64,000 nucleotides of DNA from Chaenocephalus aceratus (taxonomy: Eukaryota; Chordata; Actinopteri; Perciformes; Channichthyidae): contig CM043800.1 of NCBI GenBank assembly GCA_023974075.1, positions 6,601,453 to 6,665,452 on the forward strand, in the 5' to 3' direction. Shown here piece after piece: positions 10,936 to 20,075 of the stretch. The notes under the pieces were generated by a model, which was not told the DNA's origin, did not search any database, and saw only the letters and a list, made by a program, of their open reading frames with translations. Within the stretch, counting starts at the first letter, position 1, and every line of letters begins with the position of its first letter. Made by a program: the position numbers and the translations under genes.

Positions 10936-13080
10936 TCAGGGGGCCGGGCTCGAGGGCGAAGACCAGACAGCTCCGCAGGCCGGGCAGGAAGGCGCTGACG
11001 GGACAGTGCCGGAGGCCGGGCAGGACCCGGTGTCGGAGCTGGTGGGACAGGCCTCGGCAGGATCCCCACGGAAGAGGACCAGGACACGGGATTGGCAGGA
11101 CCCCCGGCAGGAGAGCAGTCGGCGGGGCTTCCAACAGCACAGGACAAAGGGTTGGCAGGACCCCCGGCAGGAGAGCAGACGGCGGGACCCCCAACGGGAC
11201 AGGACAAAGGGCCGGCAGGACCCCCGGCAGGAGAGCAGTCGGTGGGGCCTCCAACAGCACAGGACAAAGGGTTGGCAGGACCCCCGGCAGGAGAGTAGTC
11301 GTCGGGACCCCCAACGGGACAGGACAAAGGGTTGGCAGGACCCCCGGCAGGAGAGTAGACGGCGGGACCCCCAACGGGACAGGACAAAGGTTGGCAGGAG
11401 AGTAGTCGGCGGGACCCCCAACGGGACAGGACAAAGGGTTGGCAGGACCCCCGGCAGGAGAGCAGACGGCGGGACCCCCAACGGGACAGGACAAAGGGTT
11501 GGCAGGACCCCCGGCAGGAGAGTAGTCGGCGGGGCCTCCAACGGCACAGGACTAAGAGTTGGCAGGACCCCCGGCAGGAGAGTAGTCGGCGGGGCCTCCA
11601 ACGGCACAGGACTAAGAGTTGGCAGTACCCCCGGCAGGAGAGCAGTCGGCGGGACCACCAACGAGACAGGACAAGGAGCTGGCAGGCCCCCCGTCAGGAG
11701 AGTAGGCGGCGGGACCTCCAACGGGACAGGACACAGGGTTGGCAGGACCCCCGGCAGGACAGCAGTCGGCTGGACCCCCAACGTGACAGGACATGGAGTT
11801 GGCAGGACCCCCGGCAGAAGAGCAGTCTGCGGGACCTCCAACGGCACAGGACATGGGGTTGGCAGGACCCCCAGCAGAAGAGTAGTCTGCGGGACCTCCA
11901 ACGGCACAGGACCTGGGGTTGGCAGGACCCCCGGCAGAAGAGTAGTCTGCGGGACCTCCAACAGCACTTCAGTAGGGACTTGAGATGGGACTAGAGAAGG
12001 GACTAGGAAAGTGACCTGAGGAGGGACTAGGGAAGGGACTACAGAGGGGACTAGAGGAGGGACCAGAGGAGGAACTAGAGAACGAAACTCGAGAGGAGAC
12101 TCGAGAGGGGAACTAGAGAGGGGACTCGAGGAGGGACTAAAGGAGGGACTAAAGGAGGGAACTCGAGAGGGGACTAGAGGAGAGACTAGAGGAGGGAACT
12201 TGAGAGGGGACTCGAGAGGGGACTCAAGAGGGGACTCGAGAGGGGAACTAGAGAGGGGACTAAAGGAGGGACTAGAGGAGGGAACTCGAGAGTAGACTGG
12301 AGAGGGGACTCGAGAAGTGACTAGAGGAGGGACTAGAGATGGGACTAGGGAATTGACTAGAGGCGGGACTAGAGATGGAACTTGAGAGGTGACTCGAGAG
12401 GGGACTGGAGAGGGGACTCGAGAGGGAACTGGAGATGGGACTAGAGAAGGGACTTGGGAAGGGACTAGAGGAGAGACTAGAGGAGAGACTAGAGGAGGGG
12501 CTCGGGAAAGGAATTGAGTAGGGACTATGGCAGCTGGGACCAGGACTGGGGCCGGAACCATGGCTGCTGGGGCCAGAACTGGGGCAGTAACCATGGTTGC
12601 TAAGGCCGGAACCAGGGCCGGAACCATGACTGCTGGGGGCTGAACTGGTTCTGGAACCCTGGCCCTTTGGGCTCGTGCTGCCAACCTGGCCTTGCGACCC
12701 CTTCCTTTAGGAGCCGTTTGGAGGCTCCGTGGACCTCCAAAGGCCAGACGAGTACCAGCGAATGGCTCCTGGACAGTAGCAAACACTGGGTGAGAAGCAG
12801 GGACTGACGCCAGACGGACCACACCGATGCGTGTGGTGTCAAAACAGGAGTTGGGAGACCTGGGTCTGTCAGGACTGGGAAAACAAATTGTGAGGTAATC
12901 CAAAAGCCTGGCAGGTAAGAATTTCACCAAACTTTGATTCCTCAGTGTAAGGTGGACTGCTTCTGCCAGAGCAGCATCTCGCTGCTGAACCCTGACCGCT
13001 CCTATCCATTGATAAGAGCAGGTAGCCAAAGAAAAAGTAAAATCCAATAATTCCTGCTCAAAAGGATCTGCTGGGCCCAT
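10936..13080 (-). CDS. 714-codon gag-like, repeat-built protein of LTR element copy 2
   Basis: The Met at 13080 is 20 bp inside the end of the 5' LTR and begins Met-Gly-Pro-Ala-Asp-Pro, aligned with the start of copy 1, which supports this start. Residues 1-150 are non-repetitive and predicted mixed; they contain no CCHC knuckle. Residues about 150-350 are Pro/Val/Ser-rich short repeats. From about 375 on, 20-residue units of the type LEVPQTTLLPGVLPTPCPV follow, encoded by the 60-bp array. A unit that lacks 13 bp near 11390 shifts the reading frame, so the last ~130 residues are read in a second frame (LSRWGSRRLLSCRGSCQ type). The likely original continuation is the 10436-11494 frame, which runs through the 45-bp array into the LTR. 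I do not know its function; a structural (gag) role is a guess from position. Confidence 0.6.
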   Translation of the reverse strand: MGPADPFEQELLDFTFSLATCSYQWIGAVRVQQRDAALAEAVHLTLRNQSLVKFLPARLLDYLTICFPSPDRPRSPNSCFDTTRIGVVRLASVPASHPVFATVQEPFAGTRLAFGGPRSLQTAPKGRGRKARLAARAQRARVPEPVQPPAVMVPALVPALATMVTAPVLAPAAMVPAPVLVPAAIVPTQFLSRAPPLVSPLVSPLVPSQVPSLVPSPVPSRVPSPVPSRVTSQVPSLVPPLVNSLVPSLVPPLVTSRVPSPVYSRVPSSSPSFSPLSSSPLESPLESPLESPLKFPPLVSPLVPSRVPSFSPSFSPSSSPLSSSPLESPLEFRSLVPPLVPPLVPSVVPSLVPPQVTFLVPSLVPSQVPTEVLLEVPQTTLLPGVLPTPGPVPLEVPQTTLLLGVLPTPCPVPLEVPQTALLPGVLPTPCPVTLGVQPTAVLPGVLPTLCPVPLEVPPPTLLTGGLPAPCPVSLVVPPTALLPGVLPTLSPVPLEAPPTTLLPGVLPTLSPVPLEAPPTTLLPGVLPTLCPVPLGVPPSALLPGVLPTLCPVPLGVPPTTLLPTFVLSRWGSRRLLSCRGSCQPFVLSRWGSRRLLSCRGSCQPFVLCCWRPHRLLSCRGSCRPFVLSRWGSRRLLSCRGSCQPFVLCCWKPRRLLSCRGSCQSRVLVLFRGDPAEACPTSSDTGSCPASGTVPSAPSCPACGAVWSSPSSPAP
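11085..11965 (-). repeat. 60-bp minisatellite, about 14-15 units, open in more than one frame
   Basis: Units carry GGACAAAGGGTTGGCAGGAC and CCCCCGGCAGGAGAG. The period is exactly 60 bp over 11101-11380. One unit near 11390 has lost 13 bp. Because 60 is divisible by three and the unit lacks stops, long frames occur on both strands (for example 11006-11983 plus, 10436-11494 minus, 10518-11387 minus); only the minus strand is in the sense of the element. Confidence 0.92.
11966..12530 (-). repeat. Short-period GGGACTAGAGAGGGGACTCGAG array
   Basis: About 565 bp of units of roughly 14-17 bp (GGGACTCGAGAG, GGACTAGAGGAG), reverse-oriented homologue of 6020-6560. It encodes Val/Pro/Ser strings. Confidence 0.85.
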
Positions 13081-13099
13081 ATTTGAGGTCGGGTTGTAA

Positions 13100-13496
13100 T
13101 GTTACGGTAGAGCGAAGGAAGCAGGTAGGACCCAAATGCAGATTAAAGTGAAAAAAACTCCTTTATTTCAAGGCTAGGGCTAGGGCTAGGGATAGGGATA
13201 TAAACAAAGACAAAACAGAACACTCACCGACGAACTAGTCATGACACAAGACAACCCGACAAAGAGAGACAGAAAACACAGAACTTAAATACACCCAGGA
13301 CTAATCACATAAACACGAGACAGGTGAGGAGGGAGGAGAAAACACATAGGTACCAGGTGAACACAATTGGGTAATCAGAGAGGGAAACCGACAGAAAGCA
13401 AACAGGCAGGAAACGGGGGTGAACACTTTACAAGATAAAATAGGAAACCCAAAGATAGAAAAGGACACGAAAAATACTAACAGACAAATCCTAACA
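13100..13496 (-). repeat. 5' LTR of LTR element copy 2, with CTAGGG expansion
   Basis: This 397-bp repeat matches 10070-10455. It differs mainly by two extra hexamers of the type AGGGCT/AGGGAT near 13176-13199. TSD CCTTG lies at 13497-13501. Confidence 0.92.
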
Positions 13497-13634
13497 CCTT
13501 GGACTAAATCTGATGCACTTATATCCTCTGGATCATGAGTCCTTGCGATCACTGTATTGTCTCCAATTGGGTAACATTTTCTTGGAGAATGGGACATTGC
13601 AGGATCAAAACCCCAGAGTACAATACAACAAATT

Positions 13635-13868
13635 GGTAACACTTTACAATAAGGTACACAAAATGTGCTTAGCTACTGAGTAGTGAATAAGGAATGACTA
13701 GATAGTTAATTGTTAGTTAATGAGGAGTTCCTGAGTGACTGCGATTGTAGAACTGATGGTTAGTTACTGGTCAACAGAGGGGGGTACTGTATTAATGAAT
13801 GATTCATTAATGGTTAGTTAATGAGTTACTTTGAGTGAAGAACTGGTTAGTTACTGGTTAACAGACTG
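13635..13868. repeat. Dispersed fish repeat with GGTAACACTTTACAATAAGG terminus
   Basis: It starts GGTAACACTTTACAATAAGG, a terminus I recognise as common in teleost intergenic DNA. It contains internal direct repeats of GGTTAGTTACTGGT followed by AACAGA and GGGGGTACTG. The sequence after the nest (AGGGGGTACTGAG at 24597) continues the second internal repeat, so the nested hAT at 13869-24593 probably inserted into this repeat. Confidence 0.5.
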
Positions 13869-14563
13869 CAGGGCTATTCAACTTCATTAGCAAGTGGGCC
13901 AAATAGGAAAATCACTGGGGGTTTGTGGGCCACACAATACTTTGTCAAGGAACCACTACAAATAACTCTTGCTTACAGTAGTGTTAATAATACATTAAAT
14001 GAACTAGTCAAGTGCATCCCTTTTTTTTTACTTTAATTGTATCAACATAAATCATTACAGAAAGCAACCAGTCCATAAAAAAGTAGGAAAGCTTTGGTTA
14101 CAAGGCTTGACACAAAAGTGCAAAATGTTGCATCTTTAAAACTAAGGAGACATGAGTTTTTCCCCCCAACAGTTCCATGTCCACTAATGTACAAAACAAG
14201 ATGAATATAATAAAACAGTATTCATCACATTAACAGTAAGAAGCCCTGTGTATAATATCCTCAACACTTCCAAGCATACACAAGGTGCATTGAAGACAAC
14301 ACAAGTCCATAAAATGTAATACTAAATGCAAATAGAACATAGTAAAACAATAGCCATCAGACTCACAATAACATTCATATCTTGGAAACATTTTTACAAT
14401 TTTCCAAACAGTAAGTAGGCTTGTTTGAATGACCATAAAATGAATGACCATAAAACAGATCTGCATACATACCATGAATAAGACTTCTGTCATGTTTAGC
14501 CTGTTCGCGTCAGTGAGAGAAATTACACTGCCTTGATTTAGCTATTTCAGCATAGTTTGGCTC

Positions 14564-14701
14564 CTAAGTGGTAAGAGCAATCCTGAGACACTCATGCAAC
14601 TTCTCATTGGTCATGGAGCAACGTGCCCTTGTTTTGATGGCATTCATATGAGAAAAGCTAGACTCGCAAGTATAGGTAGATCCAAACATTGTCAGTATAA
14701 G
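14564..14701 (-). pseudogene. hAT level 1 transposase, C-terminal dimerisation fragment
   Basis: The minus strand encodes TMFGSTYTCESSFSHMN followed by an Ile-Lys-Thr-Arg segment and LHECLRIALT, ending in a stop. This is the hallmark C-terminal hAT block (Cys-Glu-Ser-x-Phe-Ser) shared with GTF2IRD2- and EPM2AIP1-like domesticated proteins. Its coding upstream part is on the far side of the insertion at 23953. The joined junction retains the frame through Val-Ala-Leu-Leu-Ile-Leu-Thr, which fits an insertion into a once-continuous frame. Confidence 0.75.
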
Positions 14702-16045
14702 CAGGGGCGGATCTACCGGGTGGAATGGGGTGGCAACTGCCACCCTAAACAATAGCCTTGCCACCCCAGTTGGCATCTTTGTTTTGAAAGAAAAGTTGTG
14801 GCTCATCGGACATTTATGAGAGAAAGTCTCTAATGTCCGAGTGCAAGTGAATGCAGCACAAGATGCACGTCATGTAACCCCTCCCCCGGTCCTGGCGCGA
14901 GAGTGGAAATATGATTGGTGGTGAATTCACTTGAACGGGGGGGACGGCGCAAAACGAGAACCTTTCGGACCCAAACACTGAAGGAATGAGGTATTTGCGG
15001 TCTACAATGACAGAGAAGAGAATGTCAAGTTTGGCTGTACTCAGCATTGAATCAAAACGCACTACAGCTGTTGATCTTAATAAGTTTGTGAGGCGTTTTG
15101 CTGAACAAAATAGTAATCGCCGCATTCAGCTGTAATAGACATGCCAACTTGATGCTCTGCTCACGGATGACTCGATGAGAATAACAAACTGTTAAGATGA
15201 TGACCTTGTATGCGTGTATATATATTTTTCTTTGAGGGGATCTGCCCCCAAAAAACAGTTTTAAGTCCTGAGAAAGTAAAATAAGACGGTGTGTAAAACT
15301 ACACTGCCCAGCCAACAGAAAGTAACCAATTTGATTTAACTAAGCCAGTAGGTAAGGACCTTCCACTGGATAATAACTGCAGCGATGTTTATGTTTTAGC
15401 TGAATACACGTTTTTTAACCCTAACTGATGCAGTTAGTCACTTCTTTAATGTTTGTTCTTTCTGATGTAAAGTCAAGGTTGTAACTGTAGATCAATAATG
15501 ATATAATTACTTGTTTTTCAAATTTGAAGGAGGGTGAGCAAGCATCTTGATGAACATTCATCATTAACTCCTCCAAAAAATATAGTTTATTCAATAATAA
15601 ATGAATATGTGAATCATAACAGTTCTTCACTATATCTGTAAAGCGTCTTTGAGCACCTGTAAAAACGCTAACCAATTAAATCTATTATTATTATTATTAT
15701 TTATTAACAGTGATTGACAGCTGATAGGAATAATATGATTGTTAATAGTATCATATTCATTCAGACAAACATCGATGAGACAGTTAATTAATGTACTTAT
15801 TGCAGCAGTCTGCATAGATTTGGTACCCCTGCTGGTCTAAGAGTGAGACAAACTCATTCAGTTATTGTTCAGTTAAAATTAATTAAATTACGTCTGCCAC
15901 CTTATATGTAAGGCTTTACTGATGTGCCACAATAATATCACCTATGTGATTGAGTTAAAATATTAATATTGTGGCTTTCCAAGTTAACATTGATTGTAGG
16001 GGTGTAACGGTTCACAAACATTTCGGTTCGGTACGTACTTCGTTT

Positions 16046-16205
16046 CTATTTCGTATAAGGCTTCGCCCTCTAAGGCTATCGCTATTGGGTAAACCCCACT
16101 GCACGTGTGCAGCACTGACAGACTTATTCCATGCCCACCTACGACGTGGGCCCCACCTCCGGGCTCACTTCCGTATAAATAGGAAGTAGGCCCTACAATC
16201 CGCTC
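16046..16205 (+). repeat. DIRS left inverted terminal repeat
   Basis: It starts CTATTTCGTATAAGGC and is inverted relative to 22708-22892 over the shared part (GCTATCGCTATTGGGT and CCACTGCACGTGTGCAG). The outermost bases of the two ends differ, and both are present in complement in the internal region at 22560-22690, as in other DIRS elements. A TATA-like CGTATAAATAGG at about 16172 could be the promoter. Confidence 0.85.
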
Positions 16206-16316
16206 CTACTTTTCTTCAGCACTCCGTTGCAGAAGCATTGACAGGCAAAAACGGTTCTTTTGAGAGCTACCTCTGAAAAACAAAGATTCCTCCTAAAAAG
16301 CTTTGTTTTTCTAAAC

Positions 16317-17880
16317 ATGGAGACTGGACAGGAAAGTCAAGGCTGTGTCAGGGATTGCCTCGTGTGCGGGTCGGGCTACATCATGAGCTTTGACAGGCAC
16401 TCACAGTGTGAGTCCTGCCTGGGAATAGAGCATGCGAACGCTGCTCTCATTCCCGGGGTAGCATGCTCGCATTGTGCCCGTCTCCCGCTGGCCCTCAGAC
16501 AGCAGAGAGGGGACGCTCTCGCTGCTGCAGCTGCCGAGAACGATTGGCACGTCCGGGAGGAGTACTCCGGGGACAAAGCCATTGATTTTCTGGATCAGAG
16601 TGGAGGGCACGAGTTGGACGACTACGTCCCCTCCATACAGGGATCAACGGGTGATTCCCCCATTATCTCTCCCCTCCGGACGGAGGAGACAGATAGGGAA
16701 ACCGGTGTAGGTCCGGTGTATGATCCCGTGATCCCTATCTCCGCCAACACGGCATTGCCGTCGATTGGCGGGATTCTCCTGGAACTGCCAGAGATCATAT
16801 CCAAGGCGGCCACCTGGAGAAATCTCCCCGTTCCCCTAGCTCAGGAGAGCTCGCCGCCGGATGATATGTCCGGGGTGTTCTCCCGGGTACACAGGGTCAG
16901 GAGGGACCCGGTCTGGCCACGCTTCCCGGCCATAAGGAAGTACCAGGAGGGGGCGGCAGCGGACCCTGGAGCCATGAGGTCTCCGATAGGGACATACGTG
17001 CCTCTCACGAGAGTGGAGGGACTCACGGACGTGGGTTTCCCGACCGTGCCTCCGCTAGAGCCGAACCTCACGGCATTCTTTGGGGTTAGGCAGGCCAGCT
17101 CGGTTTCCGGACGGCAACCCATGCTGGCTGCCACCAAAGACAGGTTTGTCGCCAAACAGACGGACCGGATGCACCAGTGTGCTTTCCAGGCGTCAGCGGC
17201 GGAAAATAACATAGCGTTGCTGACAAACTCCATGGTGGAAATGTCGGAGGAGTCTAAGACTATGTCCTCAGGGGAGGCTGAGGAGATAGGCAAGGCGGCC
17301 AGTACTGTGCGCAGCAGTCGCAGTCTCGCAGGCGCGGATTGCGGCATGGGCGACACAGGTCCACCGGTATCTCTGGCTACAGCAGGGGAATATACCGGAA
17401 GGTGCAGGAAAAGACCTTCTGGAGGCTCCAATTAGTCCGGACGGACTATTTGGACCACAGTTCCATGCCATGGTGGAAGGTATGCAGTCTGCTTCAGAGC
17501 AAGCAGACGACATAAGGCGTCATGCTAGCTGGCTACAGGACAAACGTCCGCAGCGACAGCAGCGTCAGCAACGACAGCATCCGCAGCCCCCGTTACAGTC
17601 TCAACGGGGGCAGAGCGGGCAGCGGCGAGAGCAGCAACGGCGTCAGCACCGCCCTGCGTCAGCACCGCCCTGCGTCAGCACCGCCCTTCGGCAGCGGCAG
17701 GGGCTCCGTCCCAGGTCTCCGCTCCTCCGCCGCAGAGACAGGATCTGCAGGCGGCGAGTCGGAGGGGAAGGAAGAACCCCCGCTCCTGGTCTGCTCCTCC
17801 GAGAGAACCTCCGAGGAAGCAGAACAGAAGATGACTCTTTGGGGGGGTTATGTGGGAAGAGAGATTGGTCAATAAAAATG
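16317..17880 (+). pseudogene. DIRS gag-like protein (ORF1), one frameshift
   Basis: I place the start at the Met at 16317 (Met-Glu-Thr-Gly-Gln), because the upstream 19 codons from 16260 look like leader. The N-terminal ~60 residues hold paired cysteines (CLVC, CESC, CSHC), a possible metal-binding module. The middle is acidic/Pro-rich and the rest helical. Near 17328 the meaningful frame shifts: the first frame ends at 17435, while QVHRYLWLQQGNIPEGAGK and then Gln/Arg-rich repeats (QRQQRQQRQ near 17555) run in the next frame to 17907. Gag would assemble the element's ribonucleoprotein. The shift could be programmed but is more likely a mutation. Confidence 0.65.
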
Positions 17881-18600
17881 ATTCAAATCTCAACAGTGTG
17901 TCTGTAGCATCTGTGTCTCACGTATCCCCCACACTAGTCAGGCCGGTTGCTATTAATCTATTGATTAAAAAGCAGCGGGACTTGTTGCATAATCCATCTG
18001 CTGTTAACCGGTCGGTTAATAGACAGAGGGACTCGCTGGTGGAGCCAGCTGTTTCTAATCGAACGGTTAGCAAACAGCTAGGCTCGCTGTATAAGCCTGC
18101 GGTATTTAACCAGTCGGTTATAAAACAGCAGGGCTTGACATTTAAATCGGCCGCTTCTATCCTTACGGGTAACAAGCAGCGCGATTTTTCCTCTGTCTCA
18201 GTTGTGCCTGCACACAGTCGTATTAAGCCTAGCACGGCTGTTACGCAGGAGGTGAAAAACACTGCACACACCTCCACAAGTTGGAGCATAAACCCGCCTC
18301 AGGGTCCTGTTTATGAGCCTTCTCATAAACAGAGACAGGATGAGAGTCGGGGTGTGATGCAGCGTGTGGAGACCCCTTCACAGCCCTTTAGGGTGGGGCC
18401 CCCCTTGGGTTGCGTCACGAGCAACGGCGGCAAGGGCTCTGGCATGGCTAGTCACCATGACTACCACAGCACAACAAAAACAGGTACGCCCGCTCTCAGA
18501 GCGATGCTCAGAGTGGAGGCGGCTATGTTTAATGGACGGTTGGATGAGCAGGCTGATCAGCAGAGGGTACTCACATCTCACATCTCACAGCACATCGTCA
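17850..18600 (+). CDS. DIRS linker frame with short protein repeats
   Basis: This frame precedes the RT position and is open for about 250 codons. It contains repeats of the form Val-Asn/Ser-Arg-Ser/Thr-Val-x-Arg/Lys-Gln spaced by 17 residues or so (VNRSVNRQRDSL, SNRTVSKQLGSL, FNQSVIKQQGL), then a Cys-poor, Ser/His-rich tail. It corresponds to the region that is tandemly expanded at 437-2600 in the other copy. It is likely the N-terminal extension of the pol polyprotein. Its end at 18635 lies inside R2, so the natural end is lost. I do not know a function for the repeats. Confidence 0.5.
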
Positions 18601-19935
18601 TTAACAAATACCGGAAACAGACCGAAAACATTTAAAAAAAATAATAATAATACTTTATTCCGAGTGTGCTTGCTTTTCTCTTTGAAAGTCATCACATAAC
18701 GGCATTGTAATACACGGTTCGGCTACATTACATATTACATATCTGCCGTAGTTCTGTATTTATAGAGCCCTGATGAGAAGACAAACATGAGGAACTGAAA
18801 ATGTGACGTGGGTCATAAATATATCAGCCATAAACAACATCTTACATTTCTTTTCACACAATACGTCTCCTTGCAGTATCAACACTAATTCGGCTCACTT
18901 TTATATTTGATCCAATTGGTAGATAGGCTGTATTTACACCATAAAGGTGCACAGCTGATATAAAGGGACACCTGGTGGTTAAAGCATGTTATTGAATTTA
19001 ATTATTTTTATTATTAGATATTAATACGATCCCTATAAAGTATATTCATTACTCGTTATTCTCTACTAATAATTAATTAAAGACTGTATGTAATGACTAT
19101 TTTGCACATCCCTTTCAAGATTTCAAGATTTTCTAAGGTTTATTGACATATCATATAGGCCTACACAACTGTGGTGTAGTTCTGCACTGAATGAAAAACT
19201 TGGGTTGCAGGTTCCTCAATAGTGCATTACAAGACATCTATCAATATTTGTGCATACCTCCAGCAATGTTAACTATGTTGAAGCACTTATTTTAACTGAT
19301 ATTATACATAATGTATTATACTCTTATAAGATGTATGTAGATATTTCATCTCCGGCCTTGTCAGGTATTGAACAATCAATAAATAAAGAACACATAATTG
19401 TTGAATATAAAACACAGAATTTGTGTAATTATACTAAATGATTTTCAAATAAAAACAACTGCATATTTAACTGTTATACATGCTGATGTAACGCAAATGT
19501 TCCAACTTGGGATCAATAAAGTATATCTTATGTTAAGCTGATCGATGGCTACTGCCATATTTGCAAAATGTGCCTCTGAACCTTGACAAGTGCATGTTTC
19601 AGGCTTATCAATTAATGTAATGTTATCACAGGGGTCACAAACATAAGACCAGCTGTTAAATAAAGCTCTTCTGACCTTAGCTGGCATGTGTGTATATATA
19701 TATTAATACTGCCCATAATGGGCACAAGCAATTTTCACCCATTTATTAATTATATGTTTTAAATGTGAGTGTTTCCTGTCCCCTAAACCTCCAGGGATGT
19801 ACACAGTTTAATACTGGCAACTTCTTATTATGGGAAATACGAAAACGTCTTTTAAAACTACAACTCCCAGTAGAGACGTGCCATAGAGAACATGTTGCGA
19901 AACAGAATAGCCAGCATGTGTAGTTCTGGGGACGG
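18576..19935. repeat. Repeat R2, copy A, in place of the DIRS RT core
   Basis: Its left part (18590-19130) is the reverse complement of 26450-27012. A piece at 19120-19260 matches the junction region 46250-46385 (minus). Its right part (19690-19932) matches 46730-46918. The ends read CACAGCACATCGTC and AGCATGTGTAGTTCTGGGG. No terminal inverted repeat or duplication could be identified. DIRS sequence resumes at about 19945 with GACTCGCTCCAGAGAGG. A deletion of DIRS sequence accompanied it, because the other copy has RT sequence here. Confidence 0.7.
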
Positions 19936-20075
19936 GGTGGGGGAGGGGGGGGACGCGGTGGACTCGCTCCAGAGAGGAAGCTGCTTTACAGACGGTACAA
20001 CTCGTATCTCACCTGTCAAGCCTGGGTTTCATAATCAATTGGGAGAAGAGCTGTCCTCTTCCATCCCAGATCATC

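Larger units (their letters stand above)
10070..13496 (-). mobile_element. Non-autonomous gypsy-like LTR retrotransposon, copy 2 (TSD CCTTG)
   Basis: LTRs lie at 10070-10455 and 13100-13496. The exact 5-bp duplications are CCTTG at 10065-10069 and 13497-13501. The polypurine tract reads GAGGGGGGG on the minus strand next to the 10455 boundary. The LTRs look nearly identical by eye apart from a (CTAGGG)n length change and one A in a homopolymer, so the insertion is young. Structure and sequence match 3970-7830: the same LTR promoter half, the same leader, and the same order of short-period, 60-bp and 45-bp arrays. The interior encodes one long repeat-built protein and no pol enzymes. Confidence 0.93.

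Noticed and set aside
10436..11494. Second minus-strand CDS next to the 714-codon frame
   Set aside because: It is the same repeat protein in the frame that follows the 13-bp loss; I describe it under the main entry instead of as a separate gene.
11085..11965. CRISPR-like regularly spaced repeats
   Set aside because: The whole 60-bp period is repeated; there are no unique spacers, and the array lies inside a eukaryotic LTR element.
11006..11983. 325-codon plus-strand frame
   Set aside because: It is antisense to the LTR element and open only because the 60-bp unit has no stop in that frame.
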